Shown in pieces: positions 21,417 through 23,353 of a stretch of DNA of 23,353 nt. Position 1 is the stretch's first letter; every line of letters begins with the position of its first letter. The notes below the pieces were generated by a model. It made no database searches. It was not told where the DNA came from and saw only the letters and a program-made list of their open reading frames with translations. Origin of the DNA: Candidatus Sumerlaeota bacterium (GTDB lineage: Bacteria; Sumerlaeota; Sumerlaeia; MWCT01). The stretch spans positions 1 through 23,353 of the forward strand of contig JAPLSR010000123.1 in assembly GCA_026398545.1 (NCBI GenBank), read 5' to 3'. The translations under genes and the position numbers were made by a program.

Positions 21417-22628
21417 ATGCCTGATGTAATTGTCAAGTTGGGAGACAAGGTTATTCAAAAATATCTTTTTGATAAAGAGGTCATGAGTATTGGACGGGCA
21501 AGGGATAATGACATCGTGATAGAGAATTTAAGTGTATCACGGAACCATGCCCGTATCCGCCGGAGCGACAAAAAATATATCATCACTGACCTCAACAGCG
21601 CTAATGGCACATTTGTCAACAATGTTCGTGTCAATAAGATAGAACTCTTCGATGGCGATACTATTACTATAGGTAAACATACAATTCAATTTGAAAATAA
21701 GAAGATTAGTAATGAGCAGCTTATCGCGGATGCCTTTGGTGCTGAACGCACCATGATTGTGGACAGGGCGCCCGCAGCGCGACTTGTGATTGAAAAGGGA
21801 AAACAGAGAGGACAGGAATTCAGGATCACTAAGGATGAAACCTATGTCGGCCGCTCATCGGATAATGACATCTGTCTCCACGACTGGTTTGTCTCCAAGA
21901 AACATGCCATGATTTTCAAGCAGGGAATGAGTTTCTTTATCAAGGACCTCAAGAGCTGGCGGGGCTCCATGCTGAACGGCAAATTTACACGTGAGGCTTC
22001 GCTCAAGGACGGCGATACATTACAGTTCGGCTCAACCGTTATGAATTTCCATATCGCTGGTGCGCCGGAGATGCTCCAGATTACCGGACGCGTCCCACAT
22101 GAGATTGTGGAAGAGGAAACACCCTTTCCTGAGGAGGAGATTGCCCAGGAAGTGGAGAAGGTAATATCTGATGATATGAAAGAGACTCCGAGTGAGGAAT
22201 TGGAGGAAGAACTGCGTGCGGAGGTGGAAGAGGTTGCAAAGATGCAGGCCGCATGGGAGCAACTTACACCTGAACCTGAAAGTGTTGCTCTTGAGGAAAA
22301 AATCTTGGAAAAACAGGAAATGGTGGTTGAGCCGTTTACAGAGCCTGGGGAGCCAGCGAAGGATAGGTGGGGAATGGAAGAAGTATCTCTTGAACCAGGG
22401 CCTGTGAGCAAACCTCATGAGGCACATGCGGAGGTGGTGAAAAAATATATGCCGGAGGCCGGGGAAAGGGCAAAACCTTTGGAAGTACCGGCGGACCTGC
22501 CAAAGGGGGTCAATCCAAAGGAGGTGGAGGTGTGGCTCAAGGCGCTTCATAATCCCAGCCGGATCATTCGCAAACAGGCCGCGCAATTTCTGAAGAAACT
22601 GACTGGAAAAACTTATGACTATGAATGA
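21417..22628 (+). CDS. Tandem FHA-domain protein with acidic linker and C-terminal HEAT-like unit
   Basis: The 403-aa cytosolic protein has two forkhead-associated domains, which bind phosphothreonine peptides. FHA1 (~20-95) has SIGRARDND (R27), SVSRNHARI (S41, H44) and LNSANGTFVN (N63-G64), the complete ligand set. FHA2 (~138-213) has YVGRSSDND (R146) and VSKKHAMI (S160, H163), but the Asn of the NG pair is Arg (SWRGSMLNG, R182), so its binding may be altered. Residues ~228-365 are a Glu/Pro-rich, probably disordered linker. The last ~35 residues (VEVWLKALHNPSRIIRKQAA...LTGKTYDYE) look like one HEAT-type repeat. No Ser/Thr kinase lies in the window. The ATG has GAGGTG upstream with good spacing. 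The gene overlaps the start of the next phosphoesterase, so the two are translated together. Confidence 0.92.
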   Translation: MPDVIVKLGDKVIQKYLFDKEVMSIGRARDNDIVIENLSVSRNHARIRRSDKKYIITDLNSANGTFVNNVRVNKIELFDGDTITIGKHTIQFENKKISNEQLIADAFGAERTMIVDRAPAARLVIEKGKQRGQEFRITKDETYVGRSSDNDICLHDWFVSKKHAMIFKQGMSFFIKDLKSWRGSMLNGKFTREASLKDGDTLQFGSTVMNFHIAGAPEMLQITGRVPHEIVEEETPFPEEEIAQEVEKVISDDMKETPSEELEEELRAEVEEVAKMQAAWEQLTPEPESVALEEKILEKQEMVVEPFTEPGEPAKDRWGMEEVSLEPGPVSKPHEAHAEVVKKYMPEAGERAKPLEVPADLPKGVNPKEVEVWLKALHNPSRIIRKQAAQFLKKLTGKTYDYE

Positions 22629-23353
22629 ATTCAGGCGCGTTGGTATCTTTTCCGATATCCATTCAAATCTCCATGCAATGCAGGCCGTTCTGAAAGCCCT
22701 GGACGGTGAAAATGTGGACCACCTTTTTTGCTGTGGAGATGTGGTGGGTTATGGCGCCTTCCCAAATGAATGTTGCGACCTCTTGAGACAACGCAATTGC
22801 CCTGTCATTGCCGGCAACCATGACCATGCCGTTCTTGACCTGACGGATATCAGCTACTTCAATGAAGTGGCAAAACATGCCGTTCTTTGGACACGCAGTA
22901 TACTTACGTCGGAAAATGGGGCTTTCCTGCACTCCGTGCCCCTGACCCTCAAGGCGGATAACATGTTCTTTGTCCATTCATCTCCGGATAACCCCAGTGA
23001 GTGGAATTATATCCTGACCATGGGTGAGGCACGGCTTAATTTCGATTATTTCTCGGAACAATTCTGTTTTATCGGACATTCCCATCAGCCTTTTATCATC
23101 ACGAACTATCGGGATGACCTCTCCAGCCCCGAAACACCGGAGATCGATATCCTTGAGAACCGTCGTTATTTGATTAACGTTGGCAGTGTCGGTCAGCCGC
23201 GCGACCGCAATCCGAACGCCTGTTACCTTATCCTGGATTTTGAAACCGGTAAGGTGCAGATAAAACGAATCCCTTATGACATCCAGGCAGCTCAGGATGC
23301 CATAATTGCTCAGGGTCTTTCACGGGAACTCGCCGAACGACTCAGCTATGGTT
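22615..23353 (+). CDS. Calcineurin-like phosphoesterase (YfcE/PrpE-type, COG0639-like), cut by the right edge
   Basis: The open frame runs to the window end (246 codons), close to the usual ~245-residue length, so only the tail is missing. Metal-site motifs are complete: FSDIHSNLHA (D14, H16), CCGDVVGYGA (G41-D42), IAGNHDHA (67-72), FVHSSP (H121) and IGHSHQP (154-159). LINVGSVGQPRDRNP matches the C-terminal strand typical of this family. Members hydrolyse phosphodiesters, dinucleoside polyphosphates or phosphoproteins; the substrate cannot be told from sequence. The ATG at 22615 overlaps the end of the FHA gene by 14 nt, with a GGA 7 nt upstream; an ATG at 22621 is also possible. Coupling to a phosphothreonine-binding protein hints at, but does not show, a phosphoprotein role. 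Confidence 0.92.
   Translation, partial: MTMNEFRRVGIFSDIHSNLHAMQAVLKALDGENVDHLFCCGDVVGYGAFPNECCDLLRQRNCPVIAGNHDHAVLDLTDISYFNEVAKHAVLWTRSILTSENGAFLHSVPLTLKADNMFFVHSSPDNPSEWNYILTMGEARLNFDYFSEQFCFIGHSHQPFIITNYRDDLSSPETPEIDILENRRYLINVGSVGQPRDRNPNACYLILDFETGKVQIKRIPYDIQAAQDAIIAQGLSRELAERLSYG

Noticed and set aside
21842..22586. Overlapping minus-strand frames of 184-189 codons opposite the FHA gene
   Set aside because: They arise from the Glu-rich linker (GAG/GAA read backwards gives Ser/Leu/Phe-rich frames); no motif.

Overview
The window reads as chromosomal DNA of a Gram-negative bacterium of moderate GC. It makes Kdo, an LPS sugar (kdsA, kdsD), it decodes UGA as selenocysteine (tRNA-Sec, selA, selD), and it invests heavily in cyclic-di-GMP and phosphorelay signalling. 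The large soluble multi-GAF/PAS proteins and the Cys-rich N-terminus on SelD resemble what is seen in environmental lineages such as Planctomycetes-related phyla, Hydrogenedentota or the former Deltaproteobacteria. I cannot assign a phylum from the sequence alone. I see no transposase, integrase, phage gene or CRISPR array.

Layout: there is one divergence point, near 12.2-12.35 kb. Everything left of it is on the minus strand. In minus-strand order this is kdsA and kdsD (10-nt gap), tRNA-Val(GAC), a 1.36-kaa GAF/PAS/GGDEF/EAL protein, a secreted metallophosphoesterase fused to a PQQ-type beta-propeller, a lipoprotein with a papain-like (NlpC/P60-like) C/H pattern, tRNA-Sec, selA, and the 5' part of selD, which runs off the left edge. 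The selC-selA spacer holds a ~90-bp imperfect inverted repeat of CACAGAG units. A 15-nt palindrome, identical in two places, flanks the tRNA-Sec/lipoprotein block.

Everything right of the divergence is on the plus strand: a 1492-aa soluble hybrid histidine kinase (3 PAS, 4 GAF, HisKA, HATPase, REC); a REC/HD-GYP response regulator; a REC/HisKA/HATPase kinase starting just after it; a PilZ protein; a beta-CASP metallo-beta-lactamase-fold RNase-like protein; a double-FHA protein with a C-terminal HEAT-like unit; and a calcineurin-like phosphoesterase that overlaps the FHA gene and runs off the right edge.

How they may work together: the window encodes predicted c-di-GMP synthesis (GGDEF with I-site), two kinds of c-di-GMP breakdown (EAL and HD-GYP) and a receptor (PilZ with RxxxR and DxSxxG). 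It also holds two kinases and two stand-alone receiver-output proteins that could drive them. The REC domains of the HD-GYP protein and the second kinase share an unusual 'LPD' replacement before the conserved Lys, which suggests a duplicated pair in one phosphorelay. The FHA/phosphoesterase pair may be a separate Ser/Thr-phosphorylation readout. The selenium genes form a compact selC-selA-selD cluster; selB and any selenoprotein lie outside the window.
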